Part shown: positions 1 through 6,181 of the stretch, piece by piece
Numbering within the stretch: the first letter of the stretch is position 1
Layout of the letters: each line of letters starts with the position of its first letter
NCBI GenBank assembly: GCA_003561145.1
Contig: PWXL01000022.1
Location: forward strand, 1-9,920
Direction: 5' to 3'
DNA from: Candidatus Atribacteria bacterium
Lineage (GTDB): Bacteria > Atribacterota > Atribacteria > Atribacterales > Atribacteraceae
Length of the DNA: 9,920 bases
Notes under the pieces: model-generated
Database searches by the model: none
Seen by the model: only the letters and a program-made list of their open reading frames with translations
Told to the model about the DNA's origin: nothing
Made by a program: the position numbers and the translations under genes

Positions 1-344
1 CCCAAACCCAGCAGCGTCTGTAACGCCAGCCCCCCGAAAGAGAAGACCAGGGTGTTATTGAAGGCCCGCCGGAAGCCCTCGTGCTGGAAAATGCGCATGA
101 AGTTCGATATACCCACAAAACGGGAGGTCTGAGAAAAAAGCCCCTGTTCCTGGAAGCTCAGTGTGAACACCCGGACAACCGGGTAGAAGCTGAGGATGAC
201 CATGAGGGCCACCAGGGGAAGAAAGAGGAAAATTCCGGTCATGCGGTCTCGCCGGCGGCTGAACCGGAACATTCCTCCGCCGGTTTCACGGGAGCGTGAA
301 CGTGAAACCTTGGTGTTCCCCGCCACATGGGATTTCTCATTCAT
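1..344 (-). CDS. Sugar ABC transporter permease, MalF type (N-terminal part, cut by window edge)
   Basis: The reverse strand encodes 114 residues plus two bases before the window ends, so only the N-terminus is visible. After about 33 basic and polar residues (several Arg/Ser) comes a hydrophobic helix, roughly residues 36-58, with the sequence GIFLFLPLVALMVILSFYPV. The next segment, VRVFTLSFQEQGLF followed by FVGISNFMRIFQ and FNNTLVFS, is the pattern typical of MalF/UgpA-type permeases of carbohydrate ABC importers (BPD_transp_1 family). Such proteins form half of the membrane channel for a sugar delivered by a lipoprotein binding protein. The ATG at 344 has GGGAG 12 bases upstream, which is rather far; an in-frame TTG two codons earlier (348-350) would be better spaced, so the exact start is uncertain. 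It lies downstream of a consensus promoter (608-636) and of the LacI-type gene, which suggests it opens the transporter operon of the sugar locus. Substrate unknown. Confidence 0.85.
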   Translation of the reverse strand, partial: MNEKSHVAGNTKVSRSRSRETGGGMFRFSRRRDRMTGIFLFLPLVALMVILSFYPVVRVFTLSFQEQGLFSQTSRFVGISNFMRIFQHEGFRRAFNNTLVFSFGGLALQTLLGL

Positions 345-346
345 AA

Positions 347-400
347 TCAATAAACACTCCCATCTGAATGCCGTGAGTCGTCAAACGGGAAAAATAGCAC
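347..400 (-). CDS. Possible 17-residue leader ORF in front of the permease
   Basis: A strong AAGGAG (405-410) precedes a GTG at 398-400 by four bases. The frame reads VLFFPFDDSRHSDGSVY (initiator Val would be Met) and stops with TGA at 347-349, two bases before the permease ATG. A TTG at 400-402, in another frame, could also be used. The good ribosome site with no larger gene behind it suggests either a translated leader coupled to the permease or chance. The peptide has no recognisable family. Confidence 0.22.
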   Translation of the reverse strand: MLFFPFDDSRHSDGSVY

Positions 401-501
401 AATACTCCTTCCATCGTTCTTAACACACTCCAGCATTCTTTACGAACAATCATGTTGCTTCTCTTACACAAAGCCACTACAGGGTGACCGCGTCGTGTCT
501 A

Positions 502-586
502 TGTGAAATATTGCTGTCAGGATGAAATTGAGAACAATATACAATGCGATGAATTGTGCTTTTTTGCGATAGATTTGTGAAATATT
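502..586. repeat. Direct repeats in the ABC operon leader
   Basis: TGTGAAATATT occurs exactly at 502-512 and 576-586, 74 bp apart, close to seven helical turns. Overlapping this is a second similar pair: GCGATGAATTGTG at 546-558 and GCGATAGATTTGTG at 566-579. Both lie between the predicted transcription start (about 600) and the permease start (344), in the untranslated leader. They could be binding sites for a second regulator; this is inference. Confidence 0.45.
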
Positions 587-592
587 TTTCAG

Positions 593-608
593 TGTGTGAC
601 GTAGCACA
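593..608. promoter_or_regulatory. Candidate LacI-family operator at the ABC operon start site
   Basis: On the minus strand the sequence is TGTGCTACGTCACACA, a 16-bp palindrome with 12 of 16 positions symmetrical and a central ACGT. LacI-family repressors typically bind even palindromes with a central CpG. It touches the last base of the -10 box and spans the expected +1, the classical position for steric repression. The regulator encoded at 841-1977 is the obvious candidate ligand; this is inference. Confidence 0.5.
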
Positions 609-636
609 TTATAACAAGAGCTTTTTCTACTGTCAA
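608..636 (-). promoter_or_regulatory. Consensus sigma-70/sigma-A promoter for the sugar ABC operon
   Basis: Read on the minus strand, TTGACA (631-636) is followed by a 17-bp spacer and TATAAT (608-613), a perfect match to both consensus hexamers at the ideal spacing. Transcription would start near 600-601 and run toward the permease at 344, giving an unusually long leader of about 256 nt. A promoter this strong normally needs a repressor, consistent with the palindrome over its start. Confidence 0.85.
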
Positions 637-647
637 ATAAAAAGCTC
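618..647. repeat. Perfect 9-bp inverted repeat around the -35 box
   Basis: GAGCTTTTT (618-626) and AAAAAGCTC (639-647) are exact inverted copies separated by 12 bp. The -35 hexamer lies inside the interval and the arms cover part of the promoter spacer. It is not followed by a clean T run on either strand, so a terminator is less likely than a protein-binding site or chance. Confidence 0.4.
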
Positions 648-694
648 CCGTATGGTTATGTTCATGGCGGGAATATGGCCGCCCTTTTGCCGGT

Positions 695-734
695 AAAAAC
701 CGAACTGATGGAGGTGGAGAAGTCAGGGTTCGGT
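695..734 (-). terminator. Rho-independent terminator of the isomerase-lacI transcript
   Basis: On the minus strand ACCGAAC (728-734), a two-base CC bulge and TGA pair with TCA and GTTCGGT (699-708) across a 14-base loop, and a short T run (695-698) follows. It lies 106 bp past the end of the LacI-type gene and before the ABC promoter, so it separates the two transcripts. The T tract is short, so termination may be partial. Confidence 0.55.
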
Positions 735-771
735 ACCCGTAATTCAAAAGGGGAGTGGAAAGCAGAAAGTC

Positions 772-786
772 GTTATGTCTCATAAC
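772..786. repeat. Short perfect palindrome downstream of the LacI-type gene
   Basis: GTTATG and CATAAC flank the three bases TCT, giving a 15-bp odd palindrome 54 bp past the stop of the regulator gene. No T run follows. A binding site or small hairpin is possible; there is no other support. Confidence 0.25.
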
Positions 787-840
787 AGCGGAGCGGGAAA
801 AAAGGCTGGCGTTTTGCCTGAACCCTTCCCGGACCACGAC

Positions 841-1977
841 TTACTGCTCACGACTCACGGAATGAACATTGGAATATCGTGTTTCTTGCTCCCTTTTCTT
901 GAGTCTATACGCCCAATAATCGCGTATTTTCTCCACATTGCCTTGAGTGACAAGCCGGGTGGGCAGGTTAACCGTCGATTCCCGTCGAGGCTTTCCCCGT
1001 AGAGAGTCAAGCGCGAAATCAACCGCCAACATCCCTTGTTTCCACAGGGGCTGTTCAGAAGAGGCGTCCATGAAGCCACGCCGAATGTGTTCCAGGGCAA
1101 ACCTGTTCCCGTCTATTCCCAAAAGTGTTATATGAGAGGGGTGATCGCGGGGCCAAATCTTTCCTGCTTTTTTCAAGGCCGAAAACGCTCCCTCCGCCAG
1201 TTCATCGTTGTGGCAATATACCGTGTCGAAAGGCACACCTTCGGCCAGGGCACGCTCTGTTGCCCGATAGGCTTCATCCATGTTCCACCGGCAACGGTGT
1301 GTCACTATGATTTCCTGATTCTGCCAGTTGTTCAGCGCCCAGCGGAACCCTTCCCCGCGCAAGCGTGCATTGTCATCGGCCTCGTCTCCGGCAAGCTCCA
1401 GAATTCGATGGTGTTTTTTTCCTCCGGTCAATACCAGGTACATACCCAGGTCATTACCGGCTCGATGGTCATCCGATTTCACCACTGCGTACACTTCTCC
1501 CCGGGAAAACCTGTTGAGGGAAATAAAGGGGATACCGGCCGTTACGCATTCTTCCACCCCACGTTCTATGGCCTTGCCGTCTACCGGAAAACATATTACC
1601 GCGTCCACCCGGCGGCTCACTTTTTCCGAAACCTGGGCTACCTGCTTCGCGGCATCGTTGTCGCTGAAGTATTGGATAACCTGGGCGCCCCGTTCCGCGG
1701 CGCGCCACTTCACCGCTTCGGCCATTACCCGCATCCCCTCGGTGTAATAGTGGGGCATAGACAAGCCGATAAGAGTAATGAAGCGCTCAGGTGTGTCCTT
1801 CACAAAACGCCTTAAACCCCGGGCGAAAGGGCTGGGACGATAGCCCAGCTCATCGATGGCCCTCAACACACGCTCCCTGATTTGCTTATCCACAAAGGCC
1901 TTGCGGTTGATTACATTAGAGACCGTAGCAGGAGATACCTTGGCCCTTTGAGCCACATCTTTAATGGTAACACTCAT
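841..1977 (-). CDS. LacI-family transcriptional regulator
   Basis: A 378-residue protein with the full LacI/GalR layout. Residues 3-23 (TIKDVAQRAKVSPATVSNVIN) are the DNA-binding helix-turn-helix, residues 44-57 (LGYRPSPFARGLRR) the hinge helix, and the remainder a periplasmic-binding-protein-like effector and dimerisation domain. Typical landmarks of that domain are DAVICFPVDG, GIPFISLNR and the HNDELAEGAFSALKKAG segment. It is slightly longer than the usual 330-350 residues because of a charged C-terminal tail after about 350. The ATG at 1977 has an AAGGAAG site at suitable spacing. It sits 76 bp after the isomerase-like gene on the same strand and is probably cotranscribed with it. Two candidate operators (593-608 and 2949-2962) suggest it represses both its own unit and the neighbouring ABC operon. 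The effector is probably the sugar or intermediate handled by the neighbours; its identity cannot be read from the sequence. Confidence 0.93.
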   Translation of the reverse strand: MSVTIKDVAQRAKVSPATVSNVINRKAFVDKQIRERVLRAIDELGYRPSPFARGLRRFVKDTPERFITLIGLSMPHYYTEGMRVMAEAVKWRAAERGAQVIQYFSDNDAAKQVAQVSEKVSRRVDAVICFPVDGKAIERGVEECVTAGIPFISLNRFSRGEVYAVVKSDDHRAGNDLGMYLVLTGGKKHHRILELAGDEADDNARLRGEGFRWALNNWQNQEIIVTHRCRWNMDEAYRATERALAEGVPFDTVYCHNDELAEGAFSALKKAGKIWPRDHPSHITLLGIDGNRFALEHIRRGFMDASSEQPLWKQGMLAVDFALDSLRGKPRRESTVNLPTRLVTQGNVEKIRDYWAYRLKKREQETRYSNVHSVSREQ

Positions 1978-2053
1978 TATAAGCTTCCTTTTCCCCCTTG
2001 TTATCCTTTCGTCTCAGGGAAAAGCACCTTCCAGCTTTCATCCGGCAGCTTAC

Positions 2054-2911
2054 CTACAATGCAAGTCCGGGGACAGCATTTTCGAGATACACAAGGCTCT
2101 CTTTCATCCATCGATCGGGGTCATCCACCTCTCCGCCGGGTTCTCCCATTTCAATGCCGGCGGTCAAGGTCTCACCTTTTTCCCGGCAGGCAGCCTCCGC
2201 ATCCAGAGCATGTATCACCTCGAGGTAGGAGGAAAAATCGGCGTTTCCTGTACCGAGGATGCTGTTGGTATGTTCGAAGGTATCGGTTTCGCTCAGGTGT
2301 ACATGAAGAACCCGCCCGCGGAACTTCAACAATGAAACCGGTGCTTCGCGGGTAATGCACATGTGTCCGATATCTATGTTAGGGTAGACATTGGGCCGGT
2401 CGATATCTTCCAAAATTTTGGCCATCCTCTCCATGCTGTTTACCACAAAATACACATGGGGGTCCATCTCCAAACCGACCAGCACACCGTCTCCGGCACA
2501 CCATGAAGCATATTCCCTTATGGTCTCCACCGAGTACATCCATGACTGCTCGCGGGGAACGCTGCTTTCATTTACCCCGCAACCCCAGCACACCAGGACC
2601 TGTTTTCCTCCAAGCTCGAGTTGAAACTCTGTTGTTTTCTTCATGTAGTCCATGACTGTTTCACGCCTCTTTACATCAGGAGAGGCTATATCCTGGGTAT
2701 GAACAAGAAGAAGCTGCGAACTGACAAATCCCTCCCCCTGAAAGCGCCTCACAAGCTCCCGCCGTTTTTCTTGAGACATAAGGGTGGGGTTGGCTGACTG
2801 GTACGCAGCCAGGTCAATATAGCGGAAACCAAGCCCCTTCAGGCTTCCCAAGGCTTTTTCAATTGGAACACGGCCAACTTCATAGACAAAAGTGTTTGCT
2901 GAAAGTTTCAT
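2054..2911 (-). CDS. Sugar phosphate isomerase/epimerase-like TIM-barrel protein
   Basis: A 285-residue protein of the xylose-isomerase-like TIM-barrel superfamily (AP endonuclease 2 fold), the group that includes IolE, hydroxypyruvate isomerase and many sugar 3-epimerases. The expected metal and substrate ligands are present in order: Glu148 in VGLEMDP, Asp180 and His183 in NIDIGH, His205 in VLHVHLSETD, and Glu254 in GIEMGEPGG. The N-terminal strand (LSANTFVY), and FRYIDLAAY at about residue 29, fit the first two barrel strands. The ATG at 2911 has a near-ideal AAAGGAG seven bases upstream. Upstream is a putative operator and promoter; downstream, after 76 bp, is the LacI-type regulator. With the hydroxyacid dehydrogenase it probably forms part of a carbohydrate or sugar-acid degradation pathway. 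Exact substrate and reaction (isomerase, epimerase or dehydratase) are unknown. Confidence 0.85.
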   Translation of the reverse strand: MKLSANTFVYEVGRVPIEKALGSLKGLGFRYIDLAAYQSANPTLMSQEKRRELVRRFQGEGFVSSQLLLVHTQDIASPDVKRRETVMDYMKKTTEFQLELGGKQVLVCWGCGVNESSVPREQSWMYSVETIREYASWCAGDGVLVGLEMDPHVYFVVNSMERMAKILEDIDRPNVYPNIDIGHMCITREAPVSLLKFRGRVLHVHLSETDTFEHTNSILGTGNADFSSYLEVIHALDAEAACREKGETLTAGIEMGEPGGEVDDPDRWMKESLVYLENAVPGLAL

Positions 2912-2931
2912 AACTTACTCCTTTCCCAAAT

Positions 2932-2962
2932 ATTATAAGTATCGTATCATGTAACGTTTCAT
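2932..2962 (-). promoter_or_regulatory. Candidate promoter and LacI-type operator for isomerase-lacI
   Basis: On the minus strand a perfect -10 box TATAAT lies at 2932-2937, 20 bp before the isomerase start. The -35 area is weak (TGAAAC or GAAACG) but is occupied by ATGAAACGTTACAT (2949-2962), a 14-bp palindrome with 12 of 14 symmetrical positions and central AACGTT. The core TGAAACGTTACA resembles operators of the LacI family, close to the Cra-type TGAAACGTTTCA. The position predicts repression by blocking RNA polymerase and hence autoregulation of the LacI-type gene; this is inference. Confidence 0.55.
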
Positions 2963-3015
2963 TAAACAAGGAATTACATTTCATGAACACATATTCTATT
3001 GCTCCCATACGTCAC

Positions 3016-4077
3016 CTACCGTGGGTCTTCTGTTTTCACAAGGGTTTCCGGGTTCAAGCATGAACCGTATGGCACAGATCCTGTAAAGTAATCAGCGATC
3101 ATTCGTGCAACTTCACGCGCCCCTATTCGCACGGTCGCCTGTGCCGCTCCGGCTATGTGGGGCGTGAGAACAACGTTGGATAAAGAAGCAAGGGGGTGGA
3201 CGCCGTTCCATGGTTCATCTTCGAGGGTATCCAGCGCTGCTCCCCCGATCTTTCCTTCTTCGAGCGCGCGCTGGAGAGCCACTTCATCCACCAGCCCTCC
3301 CCGGGCGGTATTGATCAAGAGAGCTCCCTTTTTCATTTGGGCGATCTCTTCCTCCCCTATCATCCCACGGGTAGACGAGTTAAGACGCACATGCAGTGAA
3401 ACTATGTCACAGGCACTCAACACTTCCTGCAGGGTGCTTTTTCTTACCCCCATTTTCCGCATTTTGTGTTCGTCGACCGCCGGGTCACACGCCCAAATGT
3501 CACAGTGAAAAGCATGAAGGAGCGCTGCCAGGGCTTGAGCAATATTGCCGAATCCAACCAGCCCCACTCGCTGATGAGACAAAATGGGTGGGGAGCTCTG
3601 AAAATGAAAGTAATCGCATTGGTTCCACCTACCCCTGCGTTTTGTGTTTTGTTCGTGAGCAATGCCCCTTCGAGCGGCGATCATGAGACCCAGGGTAAAT
3701 TCTGCCACCGCCGGTCCGGAACGGTGACCAACGCACACAAGTGGTATATGGCGTTTCGTACATTCCGCCACGTCCACATTGACCGGACCGCTTCGCAAAC
3801 ATCCCACGACCCGTAGCTTACGCGCACGCTCAAGAAGCGGCCCATCAACCGCCCCCATTTGGGTAACCAGGACTTCACAGTCAGCTATGAATGAAAAAGC
3901 CTCCGATGGATAAGGAATATATTCACAAATACATTCGGTGCGTTGAAAATCCGTATCGGGCCATGCAACCTCGAGATAGCTCCGCTCCACGTTTTCCCAG
4001 AAAGACAAACCCTCCACCGCTTCTTCAAAGATGCGAGGGAGGAAAAACCGGTCACTGATAACCAGGGCTTTCCGCAT
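3016..4077 (-). CDS. NAD(P)-dependent D-2-hydroxyacid dehydrogenase (phosphoglycerate dehydrogenase-like)
   Basis: A 353-residue enzyme of the D-isomer-specific 2-hydroxyacid dehydrogenase family, which interconverts 2-oxoacids and D-2-hydroxyacids with a nicotinamide cofactor. The Rossmann motif at 171-180 (VGLVGFGNIA) has Ala where the third glycine is usual, and Asp198 at the end of the next strand points to NAD. The family signature at 253-288 contains the catalytic Arg259 (INTARGGLVDE) and Glu288 (LDTLEDEP), with His307 in LTPHIAG. The stretch around 93-112 (CLRSGPVNVDV) resembles the branch including B. subtilis YoaD and sugar-linked dehydrogenases more than housekeeping SerA; there is no C-terminal ACT domain. 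The ATG at 4077 follows GAAGGAAGG. It is first in the minus-strand cluster, 104 bp ahead of the isomerase-like gene, so a sugar-acid substrate is likely but unproven. Confidence 0.88.
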   Translation of the reverse strand: MRKALVISDRFFLPRIFEEAVEGLSFWENVERSYLEVAWPDTDFQRTECICEYIPYPSEAFSFIADCEVLVTQMGAVDGPLLERARKLRVVGCLRSGPVNVDVAECTKRHIPLVCVGHRSGPAVAEFTLGLMIAARRGIAHEQNTKRRGRWNQCDYFHFQSSPPILSHQRVGLVGFGNIAQALAALLHAFHCDIWACDPAVDEHKMRKMGVRKSTLQEVLSACDIVSLHVRLNSSTRGMIGEEEIAQMKKGALLINTARGGLVDEVALQRALEEGKIGGAALDTLEDEPWNGVHPLASLSNVVLTPHIAGAAQATVRIGAREVARMIADYFTGSVPYGSCLNPETLVKTEDPR

Positions 4078-4120
4078 CGGTATCTTAACCTTCCTTCTTT
4101 CAACATATAATGCAGAGGGC

Positions 4121-4151
4121 TTGACCTGTGCCCCCTTTTTTCAAGTACAAT
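4121..4151 (+). promoter_or_regulatory. Possible promoter for the LEA-like gene
   Basis: TTGACC (4121-4126) and TACAAT (4146-4151) are separated by 19 bp, longer than ideal. The predicted start near 4158 would leave a leader of about 45 nt before the AAGGAG and ATG of the downstream gene. No convincing minus-strand promoter for the divergent dehydrogenase gene was found in this interval. Confidence 0.35.
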
Positions 4152-4203
4152 GAAATCATATCACTGTTGTCAGGAAAAACGCAGCAGGAAGGAGCAATCA
4201 TAT

Positions 4204-4749
4204 ATGCGTTTGGTCTTCGTCCTCATCATTGCCGGGGTTATGGTTTTTGTGCTCTTTTTTCTTTCCCTCTCATCCATACAGGTAAAAAATATATATATTG
4301 AGGGAATAGGAGAGGTCACGGAGGAACATTTTGTGCTGCAAGGCAAGGCAGTGGTCTCCAACCCCGGTCCATTTCCTGTGCCTGTTTCCCGGATTGAGGC
4401 CGAACTTTCCCTGCCAGACGGCACTGTGCTGTCTCGCTTCCGGGTAGACGGTGAATGGCTCTCACCCCGCTCTGAGCTTCATCTCCCACTGACGCTCGAT
4501 ACCAACTGGAGAGCCGTTACCCATGCTGTGGGAGAGGTGATCACCACCCAGGCACTTCCCGCAGAACTTTCGGGAAAGGTTTTTCTTTCCCGGCCGCCTT
4601 TCGGAGAACATTCCGTTCCTTTTGAGAAAAATTTTGATCTGGCGTCTCTTTTTGGTGATGCTATCCGGGAAAAGGGAGAAGAATTGCTTCAATCAGCCGA
4701 GAGCCGGGTAAGAGAATGGCTGGATAGGTTTTCGACCGGAGAAGAATAA
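4204..4749 (+). CDS. Membrane-anchored LEA14/WHy-like protein
   Basis: A 181-residue protein. I chose the ATG at 4204 over one at 4150 because AAGGAG (4189-4194) stands nine bases before it and the protein then begins directly with a membrane helix (about residues 3-24). The region from about 42 to 145 alternates beta-strand-like segments. It contains VVSNPGPFPVPVSRIEAEL, the NPxPxPxPV pattern typical of LEA-2/WHy domains, followed by LPDGTVLSRFRVDGEWLSPRSELHLPL. A charged, probably helical tail follows (about 150-176). Such proteins probably sit on the outer face of the cytoplasmic membrane; the domain is linked to stress or desiccation tolerance in other organisms, but bacterial single-domain versions have no settled role. 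The domain call rests on the motif only. Its stop is 10 bp from the end of the convergent ChrA gene, leaving no room for a separate terminator. Confidence 0.65.
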   Translation: MRLVFVLIIAGVMVFVLFFLSLSSIQVKNIYIEGIGEVTEEHFVLQGKAVVSNPGPFPVPVSRIEAELSLPDGTVLSRFRVDGEWLSPRSELHLPLTLDTNWRAVTHAVGEVITTQALPAELSGKVFLSRPPFGEHSVPFEKNFDLASLFGDAIREKGEELLQSAESRVREWLDRFSTGEE

Positions 4750-4759
4750 TTGACAATTT

Positions 4760-5281
4760 CTACCGGTACACGGCCATACCCGCCACCCCGGCCAGTAAAA
4801 TGAGAAGCACGGGGTCGACTTTTTTACTCAATACCAGAAAAAAAACCACCCCTGCCAAGGCAACGGCAAACCAGTCCCCGATGCCTGTCCGTACTACTGA
4901 AACCGCCGCTACACCGATCAAGGCTACTGCCGCTGCACGCAAGCCCCGCAACAGTGAGGCCACCATGGAATGCTTACGGAAACGGTCAAGAAGACCAAAT
5001 GCAACCCCCACTAATAGAAGAGAGGGAAGACAAAAAGCCATGGTTGCCGCCGCTGAGCCGGGAACACCAGCGGCACGATAACCGGCAAAGGTTGCTGCGT
5101 TGATTCCTATGGGGCCGGGGGACATCTCAGACAGGGCGACCAATTCCACAAACTCCTGGGAAGTAAGCCATGCATGACGGGTCACTACCTCCCGTTCGAT
5201 GAGGGGAAGAGCCGCCATGCCTCCCCCAAAAGCGAAAAAACCGACGCGCAGAAAAGCCAGAAAGAGCTCCCAGACAATCAT
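4760..5281 (-). CDS. chrA: Chromate transporter family protein, second half-size subunit
   Basis: A 173-residue, very hydrophobic protein of the CHR (ChrA) family. The family hallmarks are clear: FLRVGFFAFGGGMAALPLIEREVV near the N-terminus (GGG at 19-21), and LSEMSPGPIGINAATFAGYR around 51-69. Several membrane helices follow. Full-length ChrA has two such domains fused; here they are separate genes, the short-chain pair arrangement common in Bacillota. The frame is open further upstream (ATG at 5326), but the ATG at 5281 overlaps the stop of the preceding gene as ATGA and begins with the usual N-terminus, so I prefer it. Members export chromate, probably by an antiport mechanism, though many uncharacterised pairs have no proven link to chromate. 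The two subunits presumably form a heterodimer. Confidence 0.88.
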   Translation of the reverse strand: MIVWELFLAFLRVGFFAFGGGMAALPLIEREVVTRHAWLTSQEFVELVALSEMSPGPIGINAATFAGYRAAGVPGSAAATMAFCLPSLLLVGVAFGLLDRFRKHSMVASLLRGLRAAAVALIGVAAVSVVRTGIGDWFAVALAGVVFFLVLSKKVDPVLLILLAGVAGMAVYR

Positions 5282-5817
5282 CGATGACGAAGGAGCCCCC
5301 AAGCCACTCCCCCAACCACCGCCCACAAGGGGTGAAGAGAAAACACAATCACCGTTCCTGCGAGCAGAAAAGCCATCACTATCTCACCATGGGTATCCAG
5401 GCCCCTCCAACCCATTTCAAGCACCGCCGCAGCTATAAGCGCAGCTACGGCAGGAGCTGCCCCCCGCATAAAACCCTGCACCAGTCGAACGTGACGGAAC
5501 TCTCCGAACAGGGAGGCAACCGCCAGCATAATGCAAAAAGAGGGTAAAGCAGCACCGGCTACACACACCAGTGCCCCGGGAAGCCCCCGAATTTTTCTTC
5601 CTACGAAACAAGCCGTATTTATTGCCAGCACGCCCGGAAGGATTTGTGCCACGGAAAAACCCTGCATGAAGTCCGAATCATTCAATAGCCTTTCGTCTTC
5701 CACCATGGCCCGGCGCACCAGGGGGACCATGGCATACCCTCCTCCCCAGGTGGCAACGCCGATGCGAAAGAAAACAAGGAACAGCCTTGGCAGTGTTGGA
5801 AACCGTCTCGCTTCCAC
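5278..5817 (-). CDS. chrA: Chromate transporter family protein, first half-size subunit
   Basis: A 179-residue membrane protein and partner of the gene that follows it. It shows FFRIGVATWGGGYAMVPLV (GGG at 25-27) and SVAQILPGVLAINTACFVG at about 55-72, the two ChrA family motifs, then hydrophobic segments to the C-terminus. Translation appears to start at a GTG (5815-5817), preceded by AGAGGTG at seven bases. The stop TGA overlaps the next start by four bases, so the two products should be made in equal amounts by translational coupling. No ChrB-type regulator is adjacent, so the inducing signal is not evident. No clear promoter was found upstream, although the AT-rich stretch at about 5896-5908 could supply one. 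Confidence 0.88.
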   Translation of the reverse strand: MEARRFPTLPRLFLVFFRIGVATWGGGYAMVPLVRRAMVEDERLLNDSDFMQGFSVAQILPGVLAINTACFVGRKIRGLPGALVCVAGAALPSFCIMLAVASLFGEFRHVRLVQGFMRGAAPAVAALIAAAVLEMGWRGLDTHGEIVMAFLLAGTVIVFSLHPLWAVVGGVAWGLLRHR

Positions 5818-6145
5818 CGGTTATCACCTCTTTTTCTGTCTCCTCTTTCATATTATCCTCCAGTATCCCTTCTTCTTCAAATCCCCTCAACGAGTAGGAT
5901 ATAATATGTTTGGAAACCGGATCAATCTTGAAATACGAGGAATATATATCGCCGGGAAAAACCTCCCGCTGAAGCACTCACTGCCGCTACTGCAGAAGAA
6001 ACGTGTTTTTAATTTTCTGGTAAAATAAAGTACCTGAACATTGAATACACGCAGGCTGTGAGCAACAAAGAATCCAGGGGTTAGGGTAAAAAGCGGCAAG
6101 AGGCAAGGGTAAGGCGAACGAGGAAAAAGAGCCATAAATCAAAAA

Positions 6146-6166
6146 CAGTATTCAGGATTCAGAATA
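6146..6166. repeat. Heptad repeat, CAGNATT type (3 units)
   Basis: Three consecutive 7-bp units: CAGTATT, CAGGATT, then CAGAATA. Exact 7-bp phasing with variation mainly at the fourth base is shared with three other arrays in the window. Confidence 0.75.
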
Positions 6167-6181
6167 TATGAAGCACTTCAT

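Noticed and set aside
797..819. Weak AGGC/GCCT hairpin with T run on the minus strand just after the LacI-type stop.
   Set aside because: The four-base stem is too weak, and a better terminator exists at 695-734.
1036..1815. 259-codon plus-strand open frame opposite the LacI-type gene.
   Set aside because: It is antisense to a well-supported regulator, with no ribosome site and no recognisable motif; long antisense frames are common in GC-rich coding DNA.
4117..4142. Terminator-like plus-strand hairpin GGGC...GCCC followed by CC and a T run, between the divergent dehydrogenase and LEA-like genes.
   Set aside because: The stem is only four base pairs and no plus-strand gene lies upstream to be terminated; it coincides with the proposed promoter, so no terminator is called.
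5906..6028. 40-codon plus-strand frame starting MFGNRINLEIRGIYIAG upstream of the repeat mosaic.
   Set aside because: The ribosome site is weak (AGGA only a few bases away), the codon use is unremarkable, no family is recognisable, and it runs into the repeat region. Chance is the simpler explanation.
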